A stretch of 38,996 nucleotides of DNA from Chara braunii (taxonomy: Eukaryota > Streptophyta > Charophyceae > Charales > Characeae), in contig BFEA01000206.1 in assembly GCA_003427395.1 (NCBI GenBank), positions 1,727,361 to 1,766,356 of the forward strand. Direction: 5' to 3'. The position numbers and the translations under genes are program-made. Position 1 is the stretch's first letter, and every line of letters starts with the position of its first letter. Shown in pieces: positions 19,896 to 30,020 of the stretch. The notes beneath the pieces were generated by a model. It was not told where the DNA came from and did no database searches. It saw only the letters and a program-made list of their open reading frames with translations.

Positions 19896-19925
19896 TATAC
19901 ACATCTAGATGTGTATAAGAGACAG
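19896..19925. other. residual Nextera mate-pair junction adapter (partial)
   Basis: The 30 bases are the last 11 of one transposon mosaic end (TATACACATCT) joined to a full 19-base mosaic end in the opposite orientation (AGATGTGTATAAGAGACAG). This is the inverted junction made when tagmented fragments are circularised for mate-pair libraries. It is not genomic. The adapter encodes the familiar contaminant peptide THLDVYKRQ on both strands. Confidence 0.97.
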
Positions 19926-19948
19926 AGGCTAAGGGAAAATGAGGTAGT

Positions 19949-19972
19949 TTTTTTTTTTTTTTTTTTTTTTTT
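19949..19972. repeat. poly-T tract
   Basis: A T run lies soon after the adapter join; a further T/C-rich stretch follows to about 20012. Confidence 0.8.
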
Positions 19973-20160
19973 AATTCTTCCTTTCTTTCCTTTAATTTAT
20001 TTTTCTTCCCTCTTTTGGGAAAAAACAAGTCTGCCAAAGCAATAAAGGAGAAGAAGAGTTGGGGAAAAACAAAAAAAATGGTCGCAAATCTGATCACGGT
20101 CTCAGACCAAATGCAAGGCAAAGAAACATATGGATCATGAGTTGACAACAAATTGTTGGG

Positions 20161-20348
20161 TTTAAACAGTCTGTTGTAAATGACTTAGTTCAACAATTTG
20201 CAGCTGCGCCTGTTGGGGCTGGGAACCTGGTGTTCCTAAGGGAACATCAACGATTTCAACCCTTGATCTCATTTTTTATCAAGGGATCAGCCCAACTACG
20301 ATTTTTGGCAGGGGAGGTACTGCTGCTTTTATGCCGCAATTGCGGCAA
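20161..20348. repeat. dispersed repeat with TAAG-loop hairpin
   Basis: A 9-bp hairpin (20228-20236 with 20241-20249, loop TAAG, one G-T pair) is followed by CATCAACGATTTCAACCC and CCCTTGAT...ATCAAGGG arms (about 20258-20285). The same order, with a TTAG-loop hairpin, GTTGATTTAGATCAAGGG and TCAGG, occurs at 26072-26140, so the two are copies of one family. Confidence 0.6.
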
Positions 20349-20830
20349 CGATGCGGAAACGCTGCCCGATTTTCGGTGACGTCGGCAACATTTTTGACAG
20401 CGGTGCGGAAGCGCTGCCCGTTTTTTGCGGCGGCAGTAGCATTTTTGACAGCGGTGCAGAAGCGCTGCCCGTTTTTTGCGGCGGCAGTAGCATTTTGACA
20501 TTGGTGCGGAAGCGGTGCCCGTTTTTTAGCGGCGGCAGTAACATTTTTGACAGCGGTGCGGAAGCGATGCCCATTTTTTGCAGCGACAGTAGCATTTTTT
20601 ATAACGGTGCGGAAGCACTGGCCGTTTTTTGGCGCGATAGTAGCATTTTTGACAGCGGTGCGGAAGCGCTGCCCGTTTGTTTGCGGTGACAGTAGCATTT
20701 TTTACAGCGGTGCGGAAGCGCTGCCCGTTTTTTGAGGCAACAGTAATATTTTTGACAGTGGTGTGGAAGCGCTGCCCGTTTTTGCAGCGGCAATAACATT
20801 TTTGATAGCAGTGTGGTAAGCGGCACCCGT
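20349..20830. repeat. 51-52-bp minisatellite, about nine copies
   Basis: The core GGTGCGGAAGCGCTGCCCGT, then a T run, then GCGGCGGCAGTAGCATTTTT and GACAGC repeat with a period of 51-52. Units start at about 20349, 20401, 20452, 20503, 20555, 20606, 20658, 20711 and 20762, and decay at the right end. Because 51 is a multiple of three, long frames open on both strands, for example a 17-residue repeat FDSGAEALPVFCGGSSI on the plus strand. Period slips of one base make the frames drift, so I treat this as a non-coding minisatellite. Confidence 0.85.
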
Positions 20831-20837
20831 TTCAGTG

Positions 20838-21010
20838 TGGTTGTGCTACTGGACTGGCGTCACGACATCAAGACCTTCCTAAAGGAAGGTGCTCTCGGAT
20901 TTGCCTTGCGCCGCTGAGTTTTTTTCTTAACGTGCGTTTGGGAATGTGTTGCCGGACTGACGGTCTGGCGACATCAAGATCTCCCTATGGGGAGGTGCTT
21001 TCTGTTCGGC
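20838..21010. repeat. about 108-bp tandem duplication with conserved hairpin
   Basis: GACATCAAGACCTTCC (20864) and GACATCAAGATCTCCC (20970) stand in two diverged units. Each continues as a 7-bp hairpin with a four-base loop (20873-20890, loop TAAA; 20979-20996, loop TATG) and GGTGCTYTC. Stem changes are paired or wobble-compatible between the two units. Confidence 0.65.
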
Positions 21011-21039
21011 AGCACGGCACGAAAATATTTTTATGAGGT

Positions 21040-21470
21040 TACACTACCAAAATTTTGGCACGTCAGCGACACTTCGATGGGGAACTGCTGTCAATTTCTT
21101 GGCACGGCGACGTGATACTGGTTTTGACGGCACGGCGAGCAACAATTCCATTTTTAATTTTTGATGTGTGCGGTGATGGTGGACTATTCTCTCATGATTC
21201 GGTGGTAGTATGGACATAGGTGCGTGATTGGGTTTATGCGGTAGTGGTGCGTGGGCCGGCGGCATGAAGAAAGTGCGAAGTGAGTGCACAAGGCAGTGAT
21301 TATTGGGCACGCGGCATATGATGTTTTCAACCAAGGCCACCTTTATTTTTTTTGCGGTGTGCTGAGCAAACTGATTTTGAGTTTGAGACCATACGGTGCT
21401 TTGGCGGTAACGTGGGACCACTTAGGATCATTCTGGGACCAGCTGGGACTGATTTTGAGATCGGGACGAA
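21040..21470 (-). repeat. dispersed repeat, inverted relative to 29553-29870
   Basis: Read on the minus strand, this segment shares with 29553-29800 plus a run of blocks: CAGTCCCASCTGGT, a TGGTCCCA stretch, CTACCGCC-like, TCCAAACTCAAAT-like, AAAATAAAGGTG followed by GAAAAC, TTCATGCCGCCGG and CCACGCACCACTAC. The minus frame here and the plus frame at 29593 show the same peptide words only because the DNA is homologous; neither has a known domain. Confidence 0.75.
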
Positions 21471-22300
21471 CTTGTTGGTGTGGTTATTGAGAGCGGACGT
21501 GGTGAGATGCAGTGTAGCTTTGCGAGTTGGTTTGGGACAAATCCTTGGAGGACGTGGTGCAGTGGGAGTGCGTTGAAACTGTCAGGACCATTGGGATGAC
21601 ATGGAATCTCATTTGTGAGAACACCCTTCTTTGAGGGCTATCTCACTTGAGTCCTTCCAGTGGACTTGACTTTTGTTCATTTTGCCACTTGGAGAAAGAG
21701 GCGGTCGTCGTTCAATGGAACAGGCGTAAGTTGTGGAATTGCGAGCTGCATATTTTCGGCTATAACCACGATCGTCTTTTCCAAGTTTGATTGGACTATT
21801 ACTCGACTTTCTTGAGTGAGCCGGATCGAACTTCACTCAAGGTAAGTCAGTTGATTGACTCAGTTTTTTCTTCACACCTGTGTGAACCCACACTGTGCTT
21901 GACACTGTTCATGTTGAATGTTCAAAAGGAAAGGGAGAGGGAAGTTGTGTGAGTCATGCATGTGAAGAAAAAAGTTTAACTTGAGTATGGGATGATATTG
22001 TTTTCTTTTGAACTTGTTATTTTTTTCTGGGTGTTGTGCATGTACGTAAAAGGGACGTTTGAAAAGGAGATTGATTCTGCCTATCGGAAAAAAGGGAAAG
22101 GATTGTCCTACTCTACCTTTCGCTTGCCTGCATGTTAAATGTACTTGTACTTCGAAATAAATAATGACTACAAGTACTATGAAATAAAATTTATAAATGA
22201 AAATGAACACATTTGATTTTTTTCGTAAGGATCCGTCATTTTTACCTCGAATGCCCACTTTTCTTTTTCTAAGCCCCGTCATACTCAGTTTTTGTTTTGT
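21471..22300. other. anonymous stretch
   Basis: I see no supported gene. Minus-strand frames at 21609-21836 and 21872-22282 have no recognised motif. The GAGTCCTTCC and CACTTGAG words near 21640 and 21660 resemble dispersed-repeat sequence. Confidence 0.5.
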
Positions 22301-23269
22301 TTAAATTCCCAAGTCGTACGAGAGAACGAGATGGACAGTTTGCGTTGGGTTTGATCGCCCTCTCTCGCTAGGAAGCATCTAAGGCGGGGGTTCGTATGCT
22401 TTCGGAGTCGTCCCTATTATCGATTTGGAGTGAACCCGACTCGTCGAGAGTGGTACTTTGCGGACTTGGTGGTGACGGCTCAGCCTCTGAAATCCGGGTC
22501 TTCAAACTCGGGCGAGGGGAAGCTGTATCCACAAACCACTTCCTAGAGGGTTGAGGGTGTGACGACGCATAGTTGACCAACCCTCGTCGAGTCCTGGGCG
22601 ACGAGGGGATTGATTTGATATTCTTGCGGGTGGCTACCTAAGGTGCTACTGTTCAAATTAAAAGTTTGAGACATAAGAAGCCCCAGCTCGCAAAAAAAAT
22701 TGATAATGAAAGGGAGGTTTCTCTTTGTACACTGATAACGACTGCAGTTTTGTTTTGAGTATCTTGATGATGAAGATGGATATCTCATCGTTCGAGGAAC
22801 AAAAGGAGTAATTATTGCTCAGGATGACAAAGCGATCAACAAAATTATTATTTGTCAATTAACACTTCCCTCCAAGCAGGTTGCATATGTTTCGGGGGTG
22901 TGGTTAAACCGAGAGTTCATACTTCGGTAAAAAACCAGATCACTTGTTGATCTACATGGTAGCAGTGAAATTTACTTGCAGAAGTTATTCCTGCACGGTT
23001 CTGTAGGTGTGTCGATGAACCAAACCATAAGTTAAATGTTCGGTTGTCCATTCATAATCTTTCGTCAATTGTGAGCCTTCGTCTCGGAAACGGCAGTATA
23101 ATAGTCTCCTCACTCATATAGGCCGGGAAAAATAACTTTGGCAGATCATCTCATCAAGTCAAAAATCCTGTTTTGTGTAATTTGATAGAAAGTGTACTGA
23201 TTTTAATTATTTTTTTATTAGAGATTTGTGAAGGGACTAGGATTATTTTATAGGTTTCACGTTTGGTTA
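22301..23269. other. anonymous stretch
   Basis: A minus-strand frame at 22368-22580 encodes a Ser/Pro-rich peptide (KWFVDTASPRPSLKTRI) of the kind seen in retroelement polyprotein linkers, but no domain can be named. Nothing else here is supported. Confidence 0.45.
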
Positions 23270-23735
23270 AGACCGTCATAGTGGACTGACGTTCGTTTCG
23301 TACCTAGGAGATCAACGGCCCAGGGAACGGACAACGTTCGGGTCCACTTGGCATCAACCAAGCGTACCTATACTCCAACGAACGAGCAAATGCCCTCGGC
23401 TGACCTACCTCTGCAATTGCATGTAAAAACTTTCGCATGTGGGTCAGTAGCTCGGTAGGGATACACCCCTGAGGGTGGTGACAGTCTCTTAGGGAACGCA
23501 AGATGTGCCCCGCGAAAACCTATCCTATCGTAGGGGACCGTGAGATGTACAACTGGCGCACTAGGCTAGAACGACAAAGGGATAGCGCGACCACGCCCGC
23601 CTCGGGTGTTCGAGGGATGTTTTATGTCATTCCCAAGTTGTCTCTTGTTTTGTTTTTGTTTTAACTCATGTGTGACATAGCCGGGAGGGCTCCCGCGCTT
23701 TGCAAAAAGGCGGGAGCCGATGCGCTCGACACGAT
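23270..23735 (+). repeat. dispersed repeat with terminal hairpin, copy 1
   Basis: This shares, in order, with 37850-38462: TTGGTT/TGAGACTGAC-type, CGTTCG, ACTTAGGAGATCA-like, GTCCACTTGGC, GGCTGACCTAC, AACTTTCGCATGTGGGTCA-like, CCCGCGRAAACCTAT, GTGTGACATAGCCGGGAGGG and CCGATGCGCTCGACA. Near its right end is a hairpin (23688-23696 with 23710-23718) that is also formed, with different bases, in the second copy. No long frame is shared by both copies. Confidence 0.75.
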
Positions 23736-23929
23736 AAATCTTTTAAATTTTTACCCTATGCAAGAATGACCCAACCACTGTCATTTTATGCTTCCTACTT
23801 ACATAAGAGTATGCATCCTGTAGGTTTTGAAAATAAATCCATGTGAAAATAACCCTCTGATTCTTGTATACTGCTGCGCATCAAACTCCCAAAGGCCTGT
23901 CCAAAACCTTAACAACATATCCTAAGAAA

Positions 23930-24870
23930 TCTCAATTATCGGAACGGCTCGTTGTCGGGGCAAATACACTGACAAGGGTATTTGTCGGGGATTTCAAACA
24001 TCGGACACTGTCTGACCTTTTCATTGAAATGAAGGACTTGGTGAGACTGGCATTTGCCAAAAGTTTATTCAAGTCTGACCTTTGACTGAGAGACAAATAG
24101 TTTTCGAGTTTTCATCCGGACGCTTGTGGCGTCCGAGATTGACGAGAGTAGTTGGCAGTGCTCCGCTTTTGTCGAAGCCGAAGAGGCGTGCGGGCATGGG
24201 AACACTAAAATAATGTCACGCGATTAGAGCCTAAGTAGGCTAAAAAGAGGGATGCGCCGAGTACAGGGCCCCGTCGCGGGAGGAATATAAAGTTTTTTTT
24301 TATTTCCTGGGCCGAAGGGTTTGATTTCGAGCCAGGGGGACAACAGGCCAATACCGAGACCTACCCGTTTGGTGACCCCTAAGCCGTGGAAGGGCAGCCA
24401 TCCACGGGAAAGCAGGCAGGCAGGCGGGGTCTGCAATGCCTCAGGTAGGAAGGGTCTGGAAGGCCACAGGCAAGACGGAAGGTCAGGACCAAGCTCTTCT
24501 TATAGAAGAGTTGCTCTTGTCACTGTCGTGATAGGAGCTAGCCCAGTAGGTTATGATGCCAGACTTTCACATGGCAGATACCGGGATCAAGCCCGACCGC
24601 ACGCATCCTACAAAGCCAGCTCCTTTTGGAGCTGCCCAGTCCGAACGTTGTCGGCGAGGTCGATCATGACCGTTCGATCGCAAGCATCTCGCGGCTCAGA
24701 TCGGTCGCGCGGATCAAACATGGCCCTTGCGTAAAGATGACACACATCAACCGAGAAATAGTCCAATTTTTTTTTCGATCTCAACTGGGATCGAACTCCG
24801 ATTTGTATCTCGATAGTTTATGGGGTTCCCACGAACAAAACAAGATTGTTGGCATAAGTCAACGGGGCAA
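23930..24870 (+). repeat. tRNA-like SINE-type dispersed repeat, copy 2
   Basis: This is the second copy of the family at 18000-19066, diverged but colinear over about 900 bases (landmarks TTGTCGGGGCAAA near 23952, AAAAAGAGGGATGCGCCG near 24241, TCTTATAGAAGAGTTGCTC near 24498, GATGACACACATCA near 24736 and GGGATCGAACTCC near 24788). It ends in an A-rich (AAATAAATAAA) stretch instead of a pure A tract. Confidence 0.75.
24513..24596 (+). repeat. tRNA-like block with leading hairpin, copy 2
   Basis: The 11-bp hairpin GCTCTTGTCAC/GTGATAGGAGC keeps full pairing through two G-T wobbles despite two substitutions relative to copy 1. It is followed by the identical A-box-like word at 24539-24550 and GGGATCAAGCCC at 24583-24594 in the B-box position. 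Confidence 0.5.
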
Positions 24871-25539
24871 AAATAAATAAATAAACTAAAACTAAGAATG
24901 AAGCGTCATGTGGTGCACAGTCAGCCCCAGTGAACATGACAGTGCCCAAGGAAACGGGCGAATGTTCAGCAACGAGGTAAGTTCGTTTCGTTTTTTTCCT
25001 TTTTTTTTCTGGATTTCAATTTAGATTTTCTTTTAAATTTTTGTCTTGAAGTTCTTCTTTTTAGAGTTCGATTAGATTTGTTTTTTTTTTTTTTAATTTC
25101 TTTTAGGTGTACCGAACACCCGTTCGTTTCGGACGAACGGGTCATAGTAGTAAAAACAAAAAAAGTATTACTGTGTCAGACTGTTTCGTCGGACTTCCAC
25201 CGACTTATCAGGAGGCTAAGCCTCGACAACCCATCAATAAGATGGGCAAAATCGAATGAATTTGCCGCATTAGTGCGGCTACGTCCGGGCGTGGATTTTT
25301 AGGGCCTTGTACTGGAGTTACGAAGAACTCTCTGCACACGTTTGAGTGACCCCCGTTTCGCAAGGGAAAGAGCACCGTTGGTAAGCAACGGGCGCCTCTC
25401 CACTCCCTCTTCCTACATGCCCAAAGGGCAAGGCATAGGCGGAGTATCTTTCCACGTTCTGGTGGAGGATTCATCTCCAAGCAGTTAGATGTGACTGCGC
25501 CTGTTCGTCGGAGAGACATTCAAGTTTGGGACTTCACGT

Positions 25540-25570
<31 letters not shown>

Positions 25571-26060
25571 CTCTCTTTTTGTTTTTTTTTCATGAGCCGC
25601 GCCCGTATGTTTGAGGAAAACGGGTTGTGACTAGTGAGGAAGCACCTGGATTTGGAGTTCTTAATGCTGCAGATACAAACGCAGAGTAGCATATGGGGAT
25701 AAGGGGGGGGAAATAAGGCTCAGTTGAGCTTGACACTAGCTCGACTCTTTGAAACGACTGCGGGGAGGGGGCGCCTGTTCATTTTGAATGAAAGCCTGCC
25801 CCCCCACACACACACTCATAGGGAAAACGAGGGGGTAGGAAAAACTAAAAAGAAAGAAAAAAAAAGAACGAAAGAAAAGAAAGGAAGAAGAAATAAGAAG
25901 CGGCCACGTACGTGGCTGCGGGCATAGGATAGATGCAGGAGGTTGAAAATTTTAGCAGGGGGAAAAAACTGCAACTGTTCATTTTGAACAGGTTGCACTA
26001 AATGGTTGGGTACAACCATTTCATGGAGCATGTGACCTGCGGGGAGGGCCAGATGCTTTC
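24871..26060. other. anonymous stretch with T tracts
   Basis: Poly-T tracts stand at about 25080-25094 and 25543-25570. The frames at 25208-25519 minus and 25078-25302 plus have no recognisable domain. The region 25820-25905 is AG-rich, probably decayed simple repeat. Confidence 0.5.
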
Positions 26061-26215
26061 GGGAATTGATGACCTTGGTTCCCTTAGGGGAAAACCAAGG
26101 CACCAGGCTCCTGGCCGTTGATTTAGATCAAGGGTCAGGAGCACCCACAAATTTTGTCTGGCTGTGGGCAAAGCAGCTGCCCATATCCCTTCGGCAGGCT
26201 ATAAAAGCCAGCACT
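26061..26215 (+). repeat. dispersed repeat with TTAG-loop hairpin (related to 20161)
   Basis: A long imperfect hairpin (26073-26083 with 26088-26100, loop TTAG, AA bulge) is followed by GTTGATTTAGATCAAGGG, TCAGGAGCACCCACAAATTT and GTCTGGC, matching the order at 20228-20320. Confidence 0.55.
26199..26206 (+). promoter_or_regulatory. TATA-box-like site
   Basis: CTATAAAAG in a GC-rich context (GGCTATAAAAGCC) is a good match to a eukaryotic TATA box. Downstream is a non-coding duplicated segment, so if functional it could be an LTR- or repeat-borne promoter. Composition alone cannot show activity. Confidence 0.3.
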
Positions 26216-26289
26216 TCACCCAGCAGCCTCACACTTGTGGCAGTGCTGCTGCGCCATTCACTTGAGTGAATGCTGGTTAGCTGCTACTG

Positions 26290-26615
26290 TGGAGCGGTGC
26301 TGCCGGAGTGAGGGAGTGTTGGCAAAGTGTTGGAGGCCTGCAGGAGTACTTGGGGGAGAGACAGGCAGCGGCCATAGCTGGGAGGTTGGAGCTTATAGCC
26401 TCCTCGACACTTGGTGTTGTGGCCGCTAGGCTGCGTCTTAGATTAGTGCCACGGAAGAGGTGCTACTGGTGGAGATACTAAAGGTCTGCAAGTTGGAGGG
26501 GAGATGCTGTTGGAGGAGGACAGGCTAGTGCAGCCATAGCCAAGGGCTGGAGGCTCACAGCCCTACCCCTTCGTTGGTGTTGTGGACGACAGGTTATGTC
26601 AGGGTCCGGACGGTG
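26290..26615. repeat. about 150-bp diverged tandem duplication
   Basis: Two units share GTGCTRCYGG, AGGYCTGCA, a GGGGAGAGA/GGAGGACAGGC block, GCCATAGC, GGAGCTTATAGCC or GGAGGCTCACAGCC, and TTGGTGTTGTGGMCG, starting near 26294 and 26460. Confidence 0.6.
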
Positions 26616-27520
26616 CAGCAAGCAACACCTATTTTAGTGGGGATGTGCTGCCGGATTTGCCGCGCGACGCAATTTTTTTTTTTAAATGTGACTGAGGGGA
26701 GGTGTTATCCTTTTGGCGGCACGACAACCGCGACGTATTCAGGGGGGCTGTGACGAACCGATTTCCGCACCACAAGATTCTCTGCGCGGTAGCGATGAGG
26801 GGTCCTAAGCTGGGAAGGATGGGCCAATTACGGGAGATTGGGATGGTTGGGAAACTGCATCGGTGTCCCCGCTTCTTCGTCCTTTTTCGTCGTCCTTTCG
26901 GATGGTTGGGTTTGGTCCCGGGTGAGTCCCGGGGCGTTCGATTGGTTGATTGGCGGGGCGCGCCGACCTGCGTGCGAATAATAAATATTGACGTCGCTTC
27001 TTTTGTTTCAGTTTTGGGACTTTTGGGCGCAGACATCTCGCGGGAATTTTGCTTTGTTCTTTTTTAATTTTCTTTTTGAATTCTTTTTCAGCTCTTGCCG
27101 AACCTTGATGGCTCTCGGAATTTCGGACTTCCTTCTCGGAGTTTGTACTTTTTTTGCTTTTCCGCATTATATGGGAATTTAAAAATTTTGCAATTAGGAT
27201 TTTCTTTTGCCGCACAACGCTTTTTGTTTACGCGCTTCTTTTTGTGGCTGCAACGGAACTTTGATTAGTCGGCACCTTTAATCGTGTGTGTAACTGTAAT
27301 TTTGGGCGGGCGTCATTGTAACTGTATCCCTTCTTCTTGTGCTTCGTCTTTTCCGCTCTCGCTTTCTTTTGTTGAGTCTATCCAGCCCGCGAACTGCATG
27401 CTCGGAGCGATGCGTGGAGAGAGGCTACGTCCCCCACGCCGCGGCCCAGCCATGCAAAACGCAGACGCTCCCTCCCCAATCTTCTTGCTAAGTCCTTGTA
27501 ATTTCGTGTTCTTCGCGCAT
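26616..27520. other. anonymous stretch
   Basis: I see no supported gene. Overlapping frames on both strands at 26629-27215 have no motif. The T-rich stretch at 27050-27250 lacks coding character. Confidence 0.5.
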
Positions 27521-27528
27521 GCATGCAC

Positions 27529-27640
27529 GCTATAAATTCCGGCTGCGCGATTAGTTAGTTCTCTTAACCATCTAATGGAAGTTCGGGGTAACGCGATCAG
27601 TGAGGGTCGACTCACGAGCGAAGTAAGAGGTAAGTTGAAG
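27529..27640 (+). promoter_or_regulatory. TATA-like site with downstream ATG and donor-like GTAAGT
   Basis: GCTATAAATTCC at 27529-27540 lies about 35 bases before an ATG at 27575. AGAGGTAAGTTG, a good splice-donor match, follows at about 27627. Together they resemble a short first exon (about 18 codons), but the frame then runs into a GA microsatellite and no downstream exon can be named. Confidence 0.25.
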
Positions 27641-27790
27641 TGGGAGTCGGGCGACTCCACGAGTTGGTGCCAAACGCGCGGGGTTGACGAGGGCCACGAC
27701 GGACTGTGGGCACGGGCGAACCTGACAGGTGCGGGAGGACTAAGCAGGGTGACGACTTCGTGGGTTGGTGCGAGGCGACGGACTGTCCGC

Positions 27791-27794
<4 letters not shown>

Positions 27795-27852
<58 letters not shown>
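27795..27852. repeat. (GA)n microsatellite, about 29 units
   Basis: This pure GA tract produces the Arg-Glu and Ser-Leu repeats in overlapping frames on both strands (27575-28075 plus, 27313-28011 minus). Those frames are not called as genes. Confidence 0.95.
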
Positions 27853-27853
<1 letters not shown>

Positions 27854-28279
27854 GAGGTTGATGGACGCGGATTTGATGTTTCTTTTGTTTTTTCTCCCTC
27901 CTCGCCTTTGTATACAAATTTTGATCTCGATCTCGGGCGGTGTGCCCGTTCTTCCTTTGTTTTTCGGAATTTTGACGTGGTTTCGGCCCACACTTGCTTT
28001 TGCGATTTCAATCTTGGACTGCGTGTTATGCTGAATGAATGGATGTTATGTCTGTTTGTTTTTCCTTATTCCTAAACTTTGTTGTTGCTTGTCGTTTTGA
28101 TACACTCATGAGCATAGTAGGAAAGATCGCGTAACCCGCACTATTGCTGTTTGTCCTTTTTCATCTACTGTTGTACTGCGAATGCGTAGTAGCACCTTGC
28201 ATATTCAGGAATGATTGCGTGCGAATCATGGGATGATTAGACGATCGGGTAGCTGTTTTTCCAGAAACCAATGAACACC

Positions 28280-28500
28280 TCGTGGGGATGTGCGTAAGTG
28301 CGATCTGATCTGCGTACTTACACGTGTCCACGCGCGTCGATTCGTAACCGCCTACGCATGAAAAGCGCTAACGATCGCGGGGATATTGATTGATTGGATG
28401 TGCTCGGTGGCCATTCTGCGTCTGCAACGAAGCGATCATCCCGTGTGAACACGTGTAAGTGCGATCCAATTCACGCAGCTTACACGTACTCACACGCGGT
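28280..28500. repeat. two hairpin-forming units about 155 bp apart
   Basis: GTAAGTGCGATCTGATCTGC...ACTTACACGTG (about 28292-28326) and GTGTAAGTGCGATCCAATTC...CTTACACGTACTC (about 28453-28491) are diverged copies. In the second unit 28451-28459 and 28479-28487 form a perfect 9-bp stem. Confidence 0.5.
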
Positions 28501-29290
28501 AATCGCAATCGTCGAATATCGAGACCGGCACGGAAGTTCTGAACGCCGAGCTCGGAAATTCCCTAGTCGGGCAACCACGCGCTTAGGAATTCCGCGGCTT
28601 CGCAATGACAAAATGACACACTCCACGGACTCAGATTCGTCGTGGGATCCGGAATACTTCACCCCTTGGATAGAAGAGTGCCTCCGATAGAGGTTCCCCT
28701 GTTTAACCGAGAATCGACTGTGTCCCAGGGAGTTCCATTGTGCCACGACCAGCGTGCCCTGATTTCCCCGCGTCTGACCGCACGCACTACTTTATTTGCT
28801 CTACTAACTTCCCTCCCTTCCGTCTTCGTCTCCCATATCATCAACTCACGGTCGTCCCGTGGAACTAGCCCCATACTGGCCCCGCACGCCCTGCTAGAAT
28901 TGTCGACGACGAGGCAACCAGAGAACCCCAGAGACCCAAGGGCCTAACCCGAACGTGCGACGACCGGCGCCACGTGGCGACATCCGACGGCCTAACTCAT
29001 CAGAATCCCACCCGTCCCGGATGGACCTTTCGTTGAACCGCCGTCATCAAAACAGACAGTTCGGACGACCTTGATTGGTCCGCGCATGCCATCTGCCTTA
29101 CGACCGGAAGCGGTCCGTCCTCTCAACCAAATTGCACTCGTGACCCCGAAAAACCCTGCCACAAGAGATCTCAGTTCTGACATGGGACTCCACCCCCACT
29201 TTCCCAAAAATCCTTGGCACACCCCTTCTCGCACTTCTAGGCCCACATCATACTCCAATCAGGAAGTCGCGTTGGGCGTGAGGTTGGGCG
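28501..29290. other. anonymous stretch
   Basis: I see no supported gene. Frames overlapping on both strands (28394-28947, 28480-28874 minus, 28992-29258 minus) have no domain. High CG content keeps several frames open. Confidence 0.5.
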
Positions 29291-29870
29291 TCACAGGGCA
29301 ATTATGCTGCCGAAATTACGGTGCAGCCGCGACACTAATTTTCGGTAGGAGGTGATTCCCGACAGGAACAATATTATTTTGTTGGGGTTGTGCTGTCTGG
29401 TTGGCGGCACGTTGGCAGCACTATTGTGAGGGAAAATGTTGCAGAGCTTTTGCGTCACAGTGGAGGCGTTTTTTTGTGTGTGACCAGCCGCAAGTCCATG
29501 CCCCCTCAAATCACCCTGTACGCTTAGAATAGTCATGCCATCATGCCAGTCCCGATCTCCAAATCAGTCCCACCTGGTTCCAAAATGGTCCCATGCTACC
29601 GCCTCAACACTGGATGGTTCCAAACTCAAATCCCACTTGCTTCGCACGCCGTAAAAAAATAAAGGTGACCCTAGCTGAAAACCGCATGTACCCCACTCTA
29701 ATAGCCACTTTCGCGCGCATTCACTCCGCACTCTCTTCATGCCGCCGGTCCACGCACCACTACGCAGTCCCAAATATGCATCAGTGCCACAAAACACATA
29801 ACGGCGGACCACCACTTGTCGCGCCATCAACCGGTACCATAGCTGCCCCGCAATGTCTCTGATCGGTCCC
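29291..29870 (+). repeat. dispersed repeat, inverted copy of 21040-21470
   Basis: The part 29553-29800 matches the minus strand of 21200-21460 block by block. The 5' part 29291-29500 contains CGACACTAATTTTCGG and a TTGCGTCACAG end and may extend the same element. Confidence 0.65.
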
Positions 29871-30020
29871 TCTATGACTCTAGGTCAAGAAGGTTTTTTT
29901 TTTTTTTCCAAAACACACTCGCCCCATCTATTTTGGGGGGTATCAGTCTGGTTGCTTATCACTAGCAAGCATAGAAGTACATAATAGTACGAGAGATAGA
30001 AGAGGAAAGAACTTAACCCT
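29853..30020. repeat. 403-bp-spaced duplication, copy 1
   Basis: The blocks TCTATGACTCTAGGTCAA, a T tract, AAACACACTCGCCCCATC, TTTTGGGGGGTATCAGTC, GCTTATCACTAGCAAGCATA and GAGGAAAGAAC recur 403 bases downstream. It is followed by CTTAACCCTTGTGGCTCTAG and ACGCCTATCAAGGGG, a word that also occurs at 31733-31770 just upstream of the LINE fragment. Confidence 0.85.

Noticed and set aside
20279-20826. Long frames on both strands over the 51-bp repeat
   Set aside because: The period is divisible by three, so frames open automatically; one-base slips break the periodic peptide.
26629-27215. Overlapping frames on both strands
   Set aside because: No domain, no splice context, and both strands are open because of composition.
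27629-27720. Retroviral-type primer binding site (TTGGTGCC)
   Set aside because: An eight-base match without an adjoining LTR pair or polypurine tract.
27313-28075. 232-codon (minus) and 166-codon (plus) frames around a GA tract
   Set aside because: A large part is Ser-Leu or Arg-Glu repeat from (GA)n, and the two overlap on opposite strands without any recognisable domain.
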